Made by a program: the position numbers and the translations under genes
The notes under the pieces: generated by a model
Databases searched by the model: none
What the model saw: only the letters and a program-made list of their open reading frames with translations
Told to the model about the DNA's origin: nothing
NCBI GenBank assembly: GCA_963753955.1
Contig: CAVWEM010000008.1
Span: forward strand, 406,188-470,187
Direction: 5' to 3'
DNA length: 64,000 nucleotides
From: Methylumidiphilus sp963753955
GTDB taxonomy: Bacteria > Pseudomonadota > Gammaproteobacteria > Methylococcales > Methylococcaceae
Part shown: positions 8,333 through 15,573 of the stretch, piece after piece
Position numbering within the stretch: position 1 is the first letter of the stretch
Layout: each line of letters opens with the position of its first letter

Positions 8333-8550
8333 GGCATCACCTGATAGTCAAGTACATCCTCAGCTTCTTGATTTAATTCATCAGCAAGGGCATTGATTCT
8401 ATCTAGTTCTTCACAACTTTCTTGGTGAGTGCTAAAAAAATAGCGCAATGCTTCGACGATTATATTGGAACGTTCTTTTAGGTCAGGCGCTCTACGAGCA
8501 AGCTCGGCAAGCAGTTCATCAGGAAGGTATACAGATGTTTGAGTAGCCAT
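8329..8550 (-). CDS. Ribbon-helix-helix antitoxin
   Basis: 73 residues. TSVYLPDELLAELARRAPDLKERSNIIVEALRYFF is a ribbon-helix-helix DNA-binding segment, followed by an acidic tail (EELDRINALADELNQEAEDVLDY) suited to binding the toxin. It lies first in the pair and overlaps the toxin gene. It probably represses its own promoter and neutralises the MazF-like toxin. Confidence 0.85.
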   Translation of the reverse strand: MATQTSVYLPDELLAELARRAPDLKERSNIIVEALRYFFSTHQESCEELDRINALADELNQEAEDVLDYQVMP

Positions 8551-8626
8551 ATTCTTTCACAAGAAAATATGTTTAGTGGAATTGTCGAGCAACGATAAGC
8601 CGTTCCCGACCTACCCGGCTTGCGTT

Positions 8627-9001
8627 TCATTTCAGTGCATCTTGCGGCCCTGGAAAATTGTCACAAGTCTTCGGCAAAGGCTTGTAGCCCCTATCCCGTA
8701 AGTGATTACAGTTATCCTGTGCCCATTTCTCTTCCATCCACAGTGGGGCATGGCACCTTCCTCCTTTTTCTTTTTCTTTATAAGAAGGGTTTAGACATGC
8801 TTCGTATTGGGCAATGACTTGTAAGGAATATTGATTGGCATGTGTTGTTATTAATTTATGCTCAAATTCTTCCCGTTCTTCAATTTTATGTTGCCATTCT
8901 TTATATCTTTTTTCTTTTTTTGCATCCCACTTTTCAGTGTCGGCAAAAGAAGTCGAACACGAAAAACAAAACATTACCAGAAAGACAAGAATATTTCCCA
9001 T
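8627..9001 (-). CDS. Secreted hypothetical cassette protein
   Basis: 124 residues. A short signal peptide (MGNILVFLVMFCFSCSTSFA) is followed by a very charged, lysine- and glutamate-rich region. The C-terminal half has four cysteines (ACLNPS, GRCHAP, DNCNH, KTCDN). The gene is A/T-rich and on the same strand as the other cassette genes, with an attC site upstream. No attC is clear between it and the antitoxin. The family is not recognised. Confidence 0.55.
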   Translation of the reverse strand: MGNILVFLVMFCFSCSTSFADTEKWDAKKEKRYKEWQHKIEEREEFEHKLITTHANQYSLQVIAQYEACLNPSYKEKEKGGRCHAPLWMEEKWAQDNCNHLRDRGYKPLPKTCDNFPGPQDALK

Positions 9002-9064
9002 GATTTACCACCACCATGTTTACATCGAAAAAGGGCGTGGTACGCACACTCTTGCTGCGTGTTT

Positions 9065-9168
9065 GCTTAACGAGAAAGTTAAGCCTCACGCTGTTGCCAC
9101 GAATATCCAACTTTGATGCCGGACTATCCGCACCTACCGGACTTGTGAGGCTTCAACGAGCGTTAGAC
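9065..9168 (-). other. attC: Integron attC recombination site
   Basis: On the minus strand it starts GTCTAACGCTCGTTGAAGCC and ends GTGAGGCTTAAC...CTCGTTAAGC. This is close to the classical attC pattern (GTCTAAC...TTCAAGCC...GGCTTAAC...CGTTA). The inner arms GCCTCAC and GTGAGGC pair. The orientation agrees with the other sites. Confidence 0.8.
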
Positions 9169-9228
9169 CACAATAGCCCTCCGAGCACGACGACGCCGCG
9201 CCGGAGGGCGGGCGCGGAACTCCTTGAT

Positions 9229-9288
9229 GCGAAGCGCCCCCCGCGTGAGCGCATAACAAGTTATGCGTCATCGCGGGGGGCGCTTCGC
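9229..9288. repeat. 60-bp hairpin in an ORF-less cassette, copy 1
   Basis: Starts GCGAAGCGCC and ends GGCGCTTCGC, with an inner GCATAAC-AAG-TTATGC palindrome. It is followed by a T run and GCGATTTTCC. A second hairpin of the same length and end sequence lies at 9543-9602. No ORF is credible between the two attC sites on either side, so these look like non-coding cassettes. Confidence 0.6.
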
Positions 9289-9359
9289 TTTTACAGCGAT
9301 TTTCCACGCCTGTCAACCGTGCGCGGTCGGCGTCGCCCCCGGAGAACGAGACTATTGGG

Positions 9360-9478
9360 GTTTAACGCCTGAGCTCAGCGTCACGTCACGGCGAACTTGA
9401 AAATAGCCATGGCCCTTTCGTTTGCCACAGACCTGAACGAAGCCCCGTAGACGTGTACGCTGGAGCGACGGGTTGGGC
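9360..9478 (-). other. attC: Integron attC recombination site
   Basis: On the minus strand it runs GCCCAAC...GCTCCAGCGT...ACGCTGAGCTCAGGCGTTAAAC. The ends match RYYYAAC and GTTRRRY, and the inner arms CTCCAGCGT and ACGCTGAG pair. It has the same orientation as the other sites. Confidence 0.65.
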
Positions 9479-9542
9479 GGGAATAGACCGGCAAGCACGA
9501 ATGCCGCAGAAAAGGGGGGCGAAGTGGGAAACGCCTTTAAAG

Positions 9543-9602
9543 GCGAAGCGCCTGTCGCGTGTTCGCATCAACTCGTTATGCGACACGCATAAGGCGCTTC
9601 GC
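9543..9602. repeat. 60-bp hairpin in an ORF-less cassette, copy 2
   Basis: The same GCGAAGCGCC...GGCGCTTCGC ends as the copy at 9229-9288, with the inner sequence GCATCAACTCGTTATGC. The following TTTTTAGCAGATTTTTCCC also matches the first copy (CTTTTACAGCGATTTTCC). The two blocks are therefore homologous but diverged. Confidence 0.6.
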
Positions 9603-9673
9603 TTTTTAGCAGATTTTTCCCGTTTTGTCCACCCTATACTGTCGGCATTCAGTATTAAAAGGTATCTATTCGC

Positions 9674-9680
9674 GCTCAAC
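9674..9680 (-). other. Orphan attC half site at the array edge
   Basis: GCTCAACGCC reads GGCGTTGAGC on the minus strand, the R' form of an attC site. No partner (GTTRRRY on the plus strand) occurs before the nifN promoter. The array appears to be cut here. Confidence 0.35.
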
Positions 9681-9770
9681 GCCTAATTAGACGACACTTG
9701 TCGTCTTTGCCCGATTAGCGCGACAAACGCCTCCTGCCCGGCCCCCAAACCGACAATACACCCACAAAAT

Positions 9771-9845
9771 TGTCACAAAACCGACAACCAACAACCCCGC
9801 AAGCCATTGATCTAAAAATAAAACAATCTTGGCACGTCCCCTGCT
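9771..9845 (+). promoter_or_regulatory. NifA activator site and sigma-54 promoter of nifN
   Basis: A NifA upstream activator sequence TGT-N10-ACA lies at 9771-9786 (extended form TTGTC...GACAA). A -24/-12 promoter TTGGCACG-N4-CTGCT has GG at 9831-9832 and GC at 9843-9844, exactly 12 bp apart. The predicted start of transcription is near 9856, which puts the activator site about 78 bp upstream. Together these predict NifA-dependent expression under nitrogen limitation. Confidence 0.88.
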
Positions 9846-9882
9846 AAGGACAAAAGCAAACACAGCCATCCAGAGGGTCGCC

Positions 9883-11304
9883 ATGCCAGAAATCATCCGC
9901 CGCAAGAAAGCCATGTCGGTGAATCCGCTGAAGGCGAGCCAGCCGGTAGGCGGGTCTTTGGCGACTTTGGGCTTTGACCGCGCGATGCCGATGCTGCATG
10001 GCTCACAGGGCTGCACGGCTTTCGCCAAGGTTTATTTTGTGCGCCATTTCCGCGAGCCGATACCGTTGCAATCCACCGCGATGGACCAGTCCAGTTCGGT
10101 GATGGGCGCGGACGAGAATGTCATCGGGGGCTTGAAGACCGTCGCCGAGAAATCCAAGCCGGATTTGATCACGGTATTGACCACCGGGCTTTCGGAAACC
10201 CAAGGCACGGATGTCAAGCGTTGCGTGAAGGAGTTTCGCGCCAAGTATCCGCAATTCGACAAAGTGGCCGTCGTGGCGGTGAACACGCCGGATTTTTCCG
10301 GTTGCTTGGAATCGGGTTATGCCGCGACGATCACCGAAATCATTTCCGAGTTGGTGCCTGAGTCGAATAAGGTCGGACTGCGGAAACGGCAAGTGAATGT
10401 GCTGGCCGGGCCGATGTTGACACCAGGGGATTTGGAGCATCTGCGCGATATTATCGAGTGGTTTGGCCTGCGGGCGGTGTTCGTCCCCGATGTGTCGGAT
10501 TCCTTGGACGGCCATTTGACCGACTCTGATTTTAGCCCCCTCACCGTGGGCGGCACGCCCTTGCCGGAATTGCAGGGTTTGGGCGAGGCCATTGCCACGT
10601 TGGCGGTGGGCGCGTCGATGACTAAAGCCGCTGAAATATTGCAGCAGAAGACCGGCGTCCCAACCCATTATTTCGATCATTTGTATGGTTTGCACGCCAC
10701 CGATGCGTTGATTTTGGCTTTGAGCCAGATCAGCGAAAATTCGGTGCCGGCGCGTTTGGAGCGCCAGCGCGCCCAGTTGCAGGACGCGATGGTGGACACT
10801 CATTTCATGTTCGGCTTTCTGCGTGTCGCCATTGCGGCCGATCCGGATCAGCTGAATGCCTTCGCCCACCTCGTCCGCGAGATGGGCGGGGAGACCGTGG
10901 CGGCGGTGGCGGCGGGCGACGGGCGGGCTTTGGCCAGCCTGCCGGTGGCAACGGTTAAGATCGGCGATTTGGAAGACATGGAGCAGATGGCGCGGGAAGG
11001 CAAGGCCGAGTTGCTGATCGGCAATTCCCACGCCGCGCAGACCGCCGAGCGGCTTGGCCTGCCGCTGTTGCGTTGTGGCTTCCCGCTGTTTGACACGGTG
11101 GGGGCTTATCAGAAAACCTTCATCGGCTATGCCGGGAGCCGCCAGACTTTGTTCGATTTGTCCAACCTGGCTTTGTCCCATCACCACGCCCACGAGGTGC
11201 CGATGTACCGCTCGGTCTACGGGCAGAAGCCGGCCAGTGAATCATTACCCCAACCGTTGGAGGCATCCGCCCATGGCGCTTATCCGACGCATGCGCATTG
11301 TTGA
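9883..11304 (+). CDS. nifN: Nitrogenase FeMo-cofactor assembly protein NifN
   Basis: 473 residues from ATG (MPEIIRRKKAMSVNPLKASQ) behind GAGGG. The frame is open further upstream, but that part overlaps the promoter. It is a member of the nitrogenase component 1 superfamily, with the conserved GSQGCTAFAKV, STAMDQSSSVMGADEN and LTTGLSETQG segments. NifN pairs with NifE as the scaffold on which the NifB cofactor is matured. It is the first gene of its operon here; nifE is not next to it, which is unusual. nifX follows after 16 bp. Confidence 0.96.
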   Translation: MPEIIRRKKAMSVNPLKASQPVGGSLATLGFDRAMPMLHGSQGCTAFAKVYFVRHFREPIPLQSTAMDQSSSVMGADENVIGGLKTVAEKSKPDLITVLTTGLSETQGTDVKRCVKEFRAKYPQFDKVAVVAVNTPDFSGCLESGYAATITEIISELVPESNKVGLRKRQVNVLAGPMLTPGDLEHLRDIIEWFGLRAVFVPDVSDSLDGHLTDSDFSPLTVGGTPLPELQGLGEAIATLAVGASMTKAAEILQQKTGVPTHYFDHLYGLHATDALILALSQISENSVPARLERQRAQLQDAMVDTHFMFGFLRVAIAADPDQLNAFAHLVREMGGETVAAVAAGDGRALASLPVATVKIGDLEDMEQMAREGKAELLIGNSHAAQTAERLGLPLLRCGFPLFDTVGAYQKTFIGYAGSRQTLFDLSNLALSHHHAHEVPMYRSVYGQKPASESLPQPLEASAHGAYPTHAHC

Positions 11305-11320
11305 ACAGGAGAGCATCACT

Positions 11321-11749
11321 ATGGAAACCGCCCTGAAGATTGCGTTTTGCACTGACGATATGAAGCTCGTCAACCAGCATTTCGGTTCGGCGAAGACTTT
11401 CGCCATTTACGCCGTGGATCTGGATCACAGCGAATTGCTGGAAGTGGCGGAGTTCGGCAAGCTGGACCAGGACGGCAACGAAGACAAGCTGGCCAGCAAG
11501 ATCGGCTTGCTGGATGGCTGCGCGGCGGTGTATTGCGAGGCCGTCGGCGCGTCGGCGATACGCCAGTTGATGGCGGCGGGCATCCAGCCGGTGAAGGTTT
11601 ACCGGGGCAGCCAGATTGCCGACCTGCTGGAGGATTTCCAGAACGAGCTGCGCACCGGCCCTGCGGCCTGGGTGGCCAAGGCTCTAGCCCGGCAAGGGAC
11701 TGACCCGGATAAGTTCGCCCAGTTGGAGGCGGATGAGTGGGAGGAATAG
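11321..11749 (+). CDS. nifX: FeMo-cofactor carrier protein NifX
   Basis: 142 residues from METALKIAFCTDDMKLVNQHFG, with an AGGAG binding site. It is a dinitrogenase iron-molybdenum cofactor-binding domain of the NifX/NafY/NifB-C type. NifX binds NifB cofactor and related intermediates and shuttles them around NifEN. It lies directly behind nifN. The frame extends upstream into nifN in another register, but the internal ATG is clearly the start. Confidence 0.95.
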   Translation: METALKIAFCTDDMKLVNQHFGSAKTFAIYAVDLDHSELLEVAEFGKLDQDGNEDKLASKIGLLDGCAAVYCEAVGASAIRQLMAAGIQPVKVYRGSQIADLLEDFQNELRTGPAAWVAKALARQGTDPDKFAQLEADEWEE

Positions 11750-11751
11750 CC

Positions 11752-11967
11752 CTCTCCCCCGGCCGGCTTCGCCCCCCTCGCTTCGCTCTCCCCACGGGGA
11801 GAGGGGAGAATTCGAATTTGATTTGCCCTCGTTCCCACGCTCTTGCGTGGGAACGCAGTCAGCGGCGTTCCCGCGCCGCGTGACCGCCGGAGCGGTCAAG
11901 ACGGGTTCCCACGCTGGAGCATGGGAACCAGAACGAATGTGGTTCCCACGCTGGGCGTGGGAACGAT
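11752..11967. repeat. REP-like palindromes in the nifX downstream gap
   Basis: The gap holds a CTCTCCCC...GGGGAGAG hairpin. Three palindromes of the GTTCCCACGCTC-N-GCGTGGGAAC type follow, with a GCGTGACCGCCGGAGCGGTCA hairpin between the first two. No ORF is supported here. The hairpins could stabilise or separate segments of the nif transcript. Confidence 0.65.
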
Positions 11968-12004
11968 GAAGAATTTGATTTGAACTTTCCCAGGAGAAAA
12001 CCTC

Positions 12005-12484
12005 ATGTCCAGTGCCGCCGCCTTAGCCCTTACCCCCGAAGACGAGACCGAGTTGCAAGCCGAGTTCGTCAAAGAAATCGCCAAGCAAATCCGCGCCATC
12101 GACACTTACGACACCTACCAGGGTTGGTCAGATGCCCAGGTGTTGGATCCGTTGATCCTCACCAAGGAGCGCAAGCGGGAAATCCCTATCATCGGCGACC
12201 CGGACGACATCACCATCGCCCGCGTCAAGGCGTTCTACAACTCGGTCGCCAGCCTGATCGAGAAGAAGACCCAACTGATGGCGGTGCCGGTCATCAATCT
12301 GACCCACGAGGGTTTCGGCCGAGCTTTCGTCATCGTCGGCAAGCTGATCGTCGTCGACAAGACCCTGCGCGATGTGCATCGCTACGGTTTCCCTTCCTTC
12401 GCCAAGCTCAACGAGGAAGGCGAGAAGGCGATTGCCAAGGCCGTGGAGTTGATCGAGGCCCATGCTGAGGTGGCAAATCTATAA
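12005..12484 (+). CDS. NifX-associated nitrogen fixation protein (DUF269)
   Basis: 159 residues. ELQAEFVKEIAKQIRAIDTYDTYQGWSD and LTHEGFGRAFVIVGKLIVVDK are typical of the DUF269 family, which is found almost only beside nifX. AGGAG precedes the ATG. The role is not established biochemically; co-occurrence points to cofactor assembly. It is separated from nifX by 255 bp of palindromic repeats. Confidence 0.93.
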   Translation: MSSAAALALTPEDETELQAEFVKEIAKQIRAIDTYDTYQGWSDAQVLDPLILTKERKREIPIIGDPDDITIARVKAFYNSVASLIEKKTQLMAVPVINLTHEGFGRAFVIVGKLIVVDKTLRDVHRYGFPSFAKLNEEGEKAIAKAVELIEAHAEVANL

Positions 12485-12487
12485 AGT

Positions 12488-12572
12488 CCCCTCTCCCCGG
12501 AGTGGGAGAGGGTTAGGGAGAGGGGTTCCATAAACACCCTCTCCCCGACCCTCCCCCATCAAGGGGGAGGGA
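12488..12572. repeat. Intercistronic hairpins with CCCTCTCCCC repeats
   Basis: CCCTCTCCCCGGAGTGGGAGAGGG is followed by GACCCTCCCCCATCAAGGGGGAGGG. Similar sequences recur in the gaps after nifX and before the 2Fe-2S ferredoxin at 27 kb. They look like a dispersed repeat placed in intergenic spaces of the nif operons. Confidence 0.5.
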
Positions 12573-12599
12573 GCCAAGATTTTGTACAGGAGATAACCG

Positions 12600-12818
12600 A
12601 TGACTCCCGAAGAATTGCAAGCCCTGGAAAAAGAAGTCGCCAAGGCCAAGCGCATCGCCAGCGATTGGGCTTCGAAGATGCACGATCTGGTGGAAGACCG
12701 TCTGCCTGCGGCTTACGAAGAAATACCCGAATTGGCCCAGTCCACCCTTGAAGCCTGCAAGGCTTGGGCGGCGGCCAATGCGAAATTGAAACAAGCGAAA
12801 AAAGCGCTTTCGGCCTGA
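12600..12818 (+). CDS. DUF683 / CCE_0567-family nif protein
   Basis: 72 residues, helical throughout (MTPEELQALEKEVAKAKRIASDWASKMHDLVEDRLP...). The length and pattern fit the small DUF683 metalloprotein family that follows DUF269 in many nif clusters. The function is unknown. Confidence 0.88.
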   Translation: MTPEELQALEKEVAKAKRIASDWASKMHDLVEDRLPAAYEEIPELAQSTLEACKAWAAANAKLKQAKKALSA

Positions 12819-12844
12819 AGCCCGGCGTGAATTAGGAGAACCCC

Positions 12845-13156
12845 ATGAGTGAAGTAATCACCGGCCTGACAGCGGGCGGTGCCGTCTGGACACCAGCCTT
12901 TGTGCAAGCCATCGCCCAAGAGCGTTGCATCGGTTGTGGCCGTTGCTTCAAAGTCTGCCCGCGCGATGTGTTCGACCTTGTTGATCGGGCCGATGTGCTG
13001 TCCGAGGATGAGATCGACGATTTCGATGATCTGGACGATGACAACGCGCAGGTCATGAACCTCGCCAATGCCTTGGATTGCATCGGCTGCGCAGCGTGTT
13101 CCCGGGTCTGCCCGAAGAATTGCTTCACCCACGCGGCCCTGCCGCTGGCCGCCTGA
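12845..13156 (+). CDS. fdxB: Nif-specific 2[4Fe-4S] ferredoxin III (FdxB)
   Basis: 103 residues. The first cluster motif is CIGCGRCFKVCPRDVF and the second CIGCAACSRVCPKNCF. They are separated by a long acidic insert (SEDEIDDFDDLDDDN) typical of the nif-specific ferredoxin III group. The AGGAG spacing is good. It probably supplies electrons for cofactor assembly or nitrogenase reductase. Confidence 0.92.
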   Translation: MSEVITGLTAGGAVWTPAFVQAIAQERCIGCGRCFKVCPRDVFDLVDRADVLSEDEIDDFDDLDDDNAQVMNLANALDCIGCAACSRVCPKNCFTHAALPLAA

Positions 13157-13167
13157 GAGGTGACATC

Positions 13168-13494
13168 ATGCCCAGACCCTTAAAACATGTCTTCGTCTGC
13201 GTCCAGCGCCGGGCGGAAGGCCATCCGCGTGGCTCCTGCTCCCAGCATGGCTGCGATGATCTGATGAACACTTTCTTAGGCGAGATCCAAAAGCGCAACC
13301 TGTTCGACAAGATCGCCGTCACCAACACCGGCTGCCTCGGCCCTTGTGGCTTCGGGGCCAGCGTGTTGGTCTACCCGGAAGGGGTTATGTACGGAAAAGT
13401 CACCAAGGAGGACGTGAACGCCATCATCGAGGAGCATTTGCTCGGCGATGTGCCGGTGGAGCGCCTGAAAGTCCCAGCCTTCGTGTGGAGTTAA
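13168..13494 (+). CDS. Thioredoxin-like 2Fe-2S ferredoxin
   Basis: 108 residues from MPRPLKHVFVCVQRRAEG. Cysteines at HVFVC, GSCSQHGC and NTGCLGPC give the thioredoxin-fold [2Fe-2S] ferredoxin pattern (Shethna protein I-like) that is often found in nif clusters. It lies 11 bp after fdxB. The Azotobacter member is linked to nitrogenase; the exact electron partner is unknown. Confidence 0.9.
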   Translation: MPRPLKHVFVCVQRRAEGHPRGSCSQHGCDDLMNTFLGEIQKRNLFDKIAVTNTGCLGPCGFGASVLVYPEGVMYGKVTKEDVNAIIEEHLLGDVPVERLKVPAFVWS

Positions 13495-13495
13495 G

Positions 13496-14008
13496 ATGAA
13501 CGCCGTCGCCTATTTTGATGAACCGGTGCTGTTCGGCACTTCCGTGCTGCCAGCCACCAATAGCCGACTGCAATATGCCGTCGCCGCCCGCCACCGCGAC
13601 AATAGCGAGGCGGAGAATGTGCTGTGGGAAGCGCGGGCGGAAGACCCCACCTGCCTGCCGGTGTATTTCGCCTTGTATAAGTTTTATGCCAACAGCAAGA
13701 AGCTAGACCGCGCCGAACGGGCGGCCCGTCTGGCCTTGGCGGAGTCGTCCCGGCAGGCGGGAACCTCCTCCGACTGGGAAAAACTCGAACCGGGACGCGA
13801 CAAGCTTTACGCTAGCGAGGCCGGGCTGTTTTACCTGTTTTCGCTGAAAGCCTTGGGCTTTATCAAGCTACGCCGCCAGCATTTTGAAGAGGCCGGGGCC
13901 ATCCTTGAGCATTTGGCCAGGCTAGATCCGGAGGATCGTTGCGGAGGCTCCGTGGTGCGCGGGCTGGCTGAGTCGGTGGGGATCGAGTTCCAGGGGCCGG
14001 ATCTGTGA
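13496..14008 (+). CDS. TPR-like nif-cluster protein of unknown function
   Basis: 170 residues. Tandem helical repeats are suggested by ENVLWEARAEDPTCLPVYFALYKFYANSKKLDRAERAARLAL and KALGFIKLRRQHFEEAGAILEHLARLDPED, which resemble tetratricopeptide repeats. It starts two bases after the ferredoxin stop and overlaps the next gene by four bases (GTGA), so it is operonic and coupled. I know of no defined function. Confidence 0.75.
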   Translation: MNAVAYFDEPVLFGTSVLPATNSRLQYAVAARHRDNSEAENVLWEARAEDPTCLPVYFALYKFYANSKKLDRAERAARLALAESSRQAGTSSDWEKLEPGRDKLYASEAGLFYLFSLKALGFIKLRRQHFEEAGAILEHLARLDPEDRCGGSVVRGLAESVGIEFQGPDL

Positions 14009-14364
14009 ACCCGGATGATTGTAGTCCTTTGGGGGAGACCATCTGCGTCCACCTGTGTGAGGAAATCCGCAAGCTGGGATTCCCCGAGGAAAACCAGCCG
14101 CCATTTCCGGTTTACGGGGAAGCCGCCTTTGCCCATGCCAAAGATCCATATAGCGGGCTGGACAGCTTGATTGGCACTTGGCGGAACGGACAGGGCTACC
14201 GCGTCGGCGAGATCAAGCTCCATGGTGACGGCAGTTTTTACGCCGAGTATGATGTCGCCCTGCCCCTTCCCAGCAATGCCCGCTGGTTTGTCGAGGCGGT
14301 GGTCGCCTGGGGACGGGATGATACTGTCAAGGCCGAAGCCAAGCTGTTGCCGGCCTTGGGGTGA
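14005..14364 (+). CDS. Nif-cluster hypothetical protein
   Basis: 119 residues from a GTG overlapping the preceding stop. Features are IGTWRNGQGYRVGEIKLHGDGSFYAEYDV and a C-terminal VEAVVAWGRDDTVKAEAKL, predicted mainly beta. There are no cysteine clusters. Only the position in the nifN operon suggests a role in nitrogen fixation. Confidence 0.7.
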   Translation: MNPDDCSPLGETICVHLCEEIRKLGFPEENQPPFPVYGEAAFAHAKDPYSGLDSLIGTWRNGQGYRVGEIKLHGDGSFYAEYDVALPLPSNARWFVEAVVAWGRDDTVKAEAKLLPALG

Positions 14365-14365
14365 T

Positions 14366-14597
14366 CCTGGTTCCCATGCGCTGCGTCAAAGCCATTAACT
14401 TAAGGACTTCTCAGCGGGAAACACTGTTCGTAGTCCCGGCTTCAGCCGGTTCTTTCTGGTCAGTTTTCCGCCTAAAGGCGGGACTACGAACGCTTAAGTT
14501 AATGGCTTTGACGCGCTGCGTGGAAACCCATTCCGCCCGCGCAGCGGGCCGTACACGGCGCGGCGCGCCCTAACCGCATTCCCACGCATCGCGTGGG
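14366..14597. repeat. Nested inverted repeat (MITE-like) between nif genes
   Basis: GCGTCAAAGCCATTAACTTAAG near 14384 and its complement CTTAAGTTAATGGCTTTGACGCG near 14512 form the ends of a structure of about 130 bp. Inside it is a second inverted pair CGTAGTCCCGGC...GCGGGACTACG. Outside it, GGTTCCCATGCGCTG and TGCGTGGAAACC look like a GTTCCCACGC palindrome into which it was placed. No ORF is seen. Confidence 0.6.
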
Positions 14598-15573
14598 AAT
14601 GAAAAAAAACACCCGCATGACCAAACCCTACGAAATCTACGACTTGCTCCAAGACTATGCCGCCGGGCCGGAGGCCGTCCGCGAGGTCATCATCGGCCTG
14701 GTGTGGACGTATTGCGAGGCGGAGGCGGTGGGCCTGGCCATGAGTCCCGGCATTCCCACCCGCACCTTGTCTTGGGCGGGCCATCTGCGGGGCAAGACCG
14801 TCGCCGAACTGGCCCGTTGGGTGCGGGAATTCGAGCCTTATCCAGCCACGGTCGGCATGGCGGCGGTCAACGCCGCCATCAACCGCCGCCACGCCTTGCC
14901 CGAGGGTTTGACATTGAAGCCGGCTCTGGGCGGGAATCTCGCCGTCTTTGAACATTTCCTGCCGTCGATCCAAGGCAAGAAAACCGTCGTGGTTGGCCGC
15001 TATCCGGGTTTGGATGCCTTCGTTCAGGCCCATCAATTGGATATCACCGTGTTGGAGCGCAACCCCGGCCATGGCGATTTGACCGACACCGCGTGTGAAT
15101 TTCTGCTGCCGGGGGCGGAATGGGTGTTCCTGACCGCCAGTTCCATCCCCAACAAAACCTTCCCCCGCCTGGCCGAGTTGTCCCGCGACGCGGTCACGGT
15201 GCTGATGGGGCCGACCACGCCCTGGCTGCCGGAGCTCCACCATTTCGGCATCGGCTTCCTGGCCGGCGTGGAAATCGCCGACCAGGAAACCCTGCGGGCG
15301 ACCGTGGCCGAAGGCGGCGGGGTGCGCCTGTTTGACGAGGCCGTCCGCTACCGGGTGTGTCCTTTGGGTGCCAAAGCCGCCACGGAATGGACTAAGCAAC
15401 TGATTGCCCGCACCGCCCGCGAGAAGGAAACCCTCAGCCGCGCCATGGACGATTGGTACGGACGCGGAGAAAAACGCCGTTTCCCCCGCTATGCCGAATT
15501 GGAAACCGCCAACCTCGCCCTGTCCCGTCTCGACACCTGTTTCAAACGACTATGGGACGCCCATGGACACTGA
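14593..15573 (+). CDS. DUF364 (putative heavy-metal chelation) domain protein
   Basis: About 318-326 residues. The start is uncertain between GTG (MGMKKN) and ATG 24 bases later (MTKPYEIYDLL). The N-terminal DUF4213-like part (EAEAVGLAMSPGIPTRTLSWAG) is followed by the Rossmann-like DUF364 core (KKTVVVGRYPGLDAF...FLTASSIPNKTFPRLAEL...LMGPTTPWLP). DUF364 proteins often sit near molybdenum or nif genes and may handle a metal or metallocofactor. It overlaps the following gene by 11 bp. Confidence 0.85.
   Translation: MGMKKNTRMTKPYEIYDLLQDYAAGPEAVREVIIGLVWTYCEAEAVGLAMSPGIPTRTLSWAGHLRGKTVAELARWVREFEPYPATVGMAAVNAAINRRHALPEGLTLKPALGGNLAVFEHFLPSIQGKKTVVVGRYPGLDAFVQAHQLDITVLERNPGHGDLTDTACEFLLPGAEWVFLTASSIPNKTFPRLAELSRDAVTVLMGPTTPWLPELHHFGIGFLAGVEIADQETLRATVAEGGGVRLFDEAVRYRVCPLGAKAATEWTKQLIARTAREKETLSRAMDDWYGRGEKRRFPRYAELETANLALSRLDTCFKRLWDAHGH

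Noticed and set aside
5139..9680. Search for an integron integrase gene in the cassette array
   Set aside because: No tyrosine recombinase reading frame is visible in any frame here, so I call it an integrase-less array rather than a complete integron.
9687..10028. Minus-strand frame overlapping the nifN promoter and start
   Set aside because: It lies across the NifA site and sigma-54 box, shows no known features, and nifN begins within it.
10003..11193. Long open frame on the minus strand opposite nifN
   Set aside because: It mirrors the GC-rich codon pattern of nifN and has no family features or ribosome binding site. The same applies to the long minus-strand frame opposite nifB.
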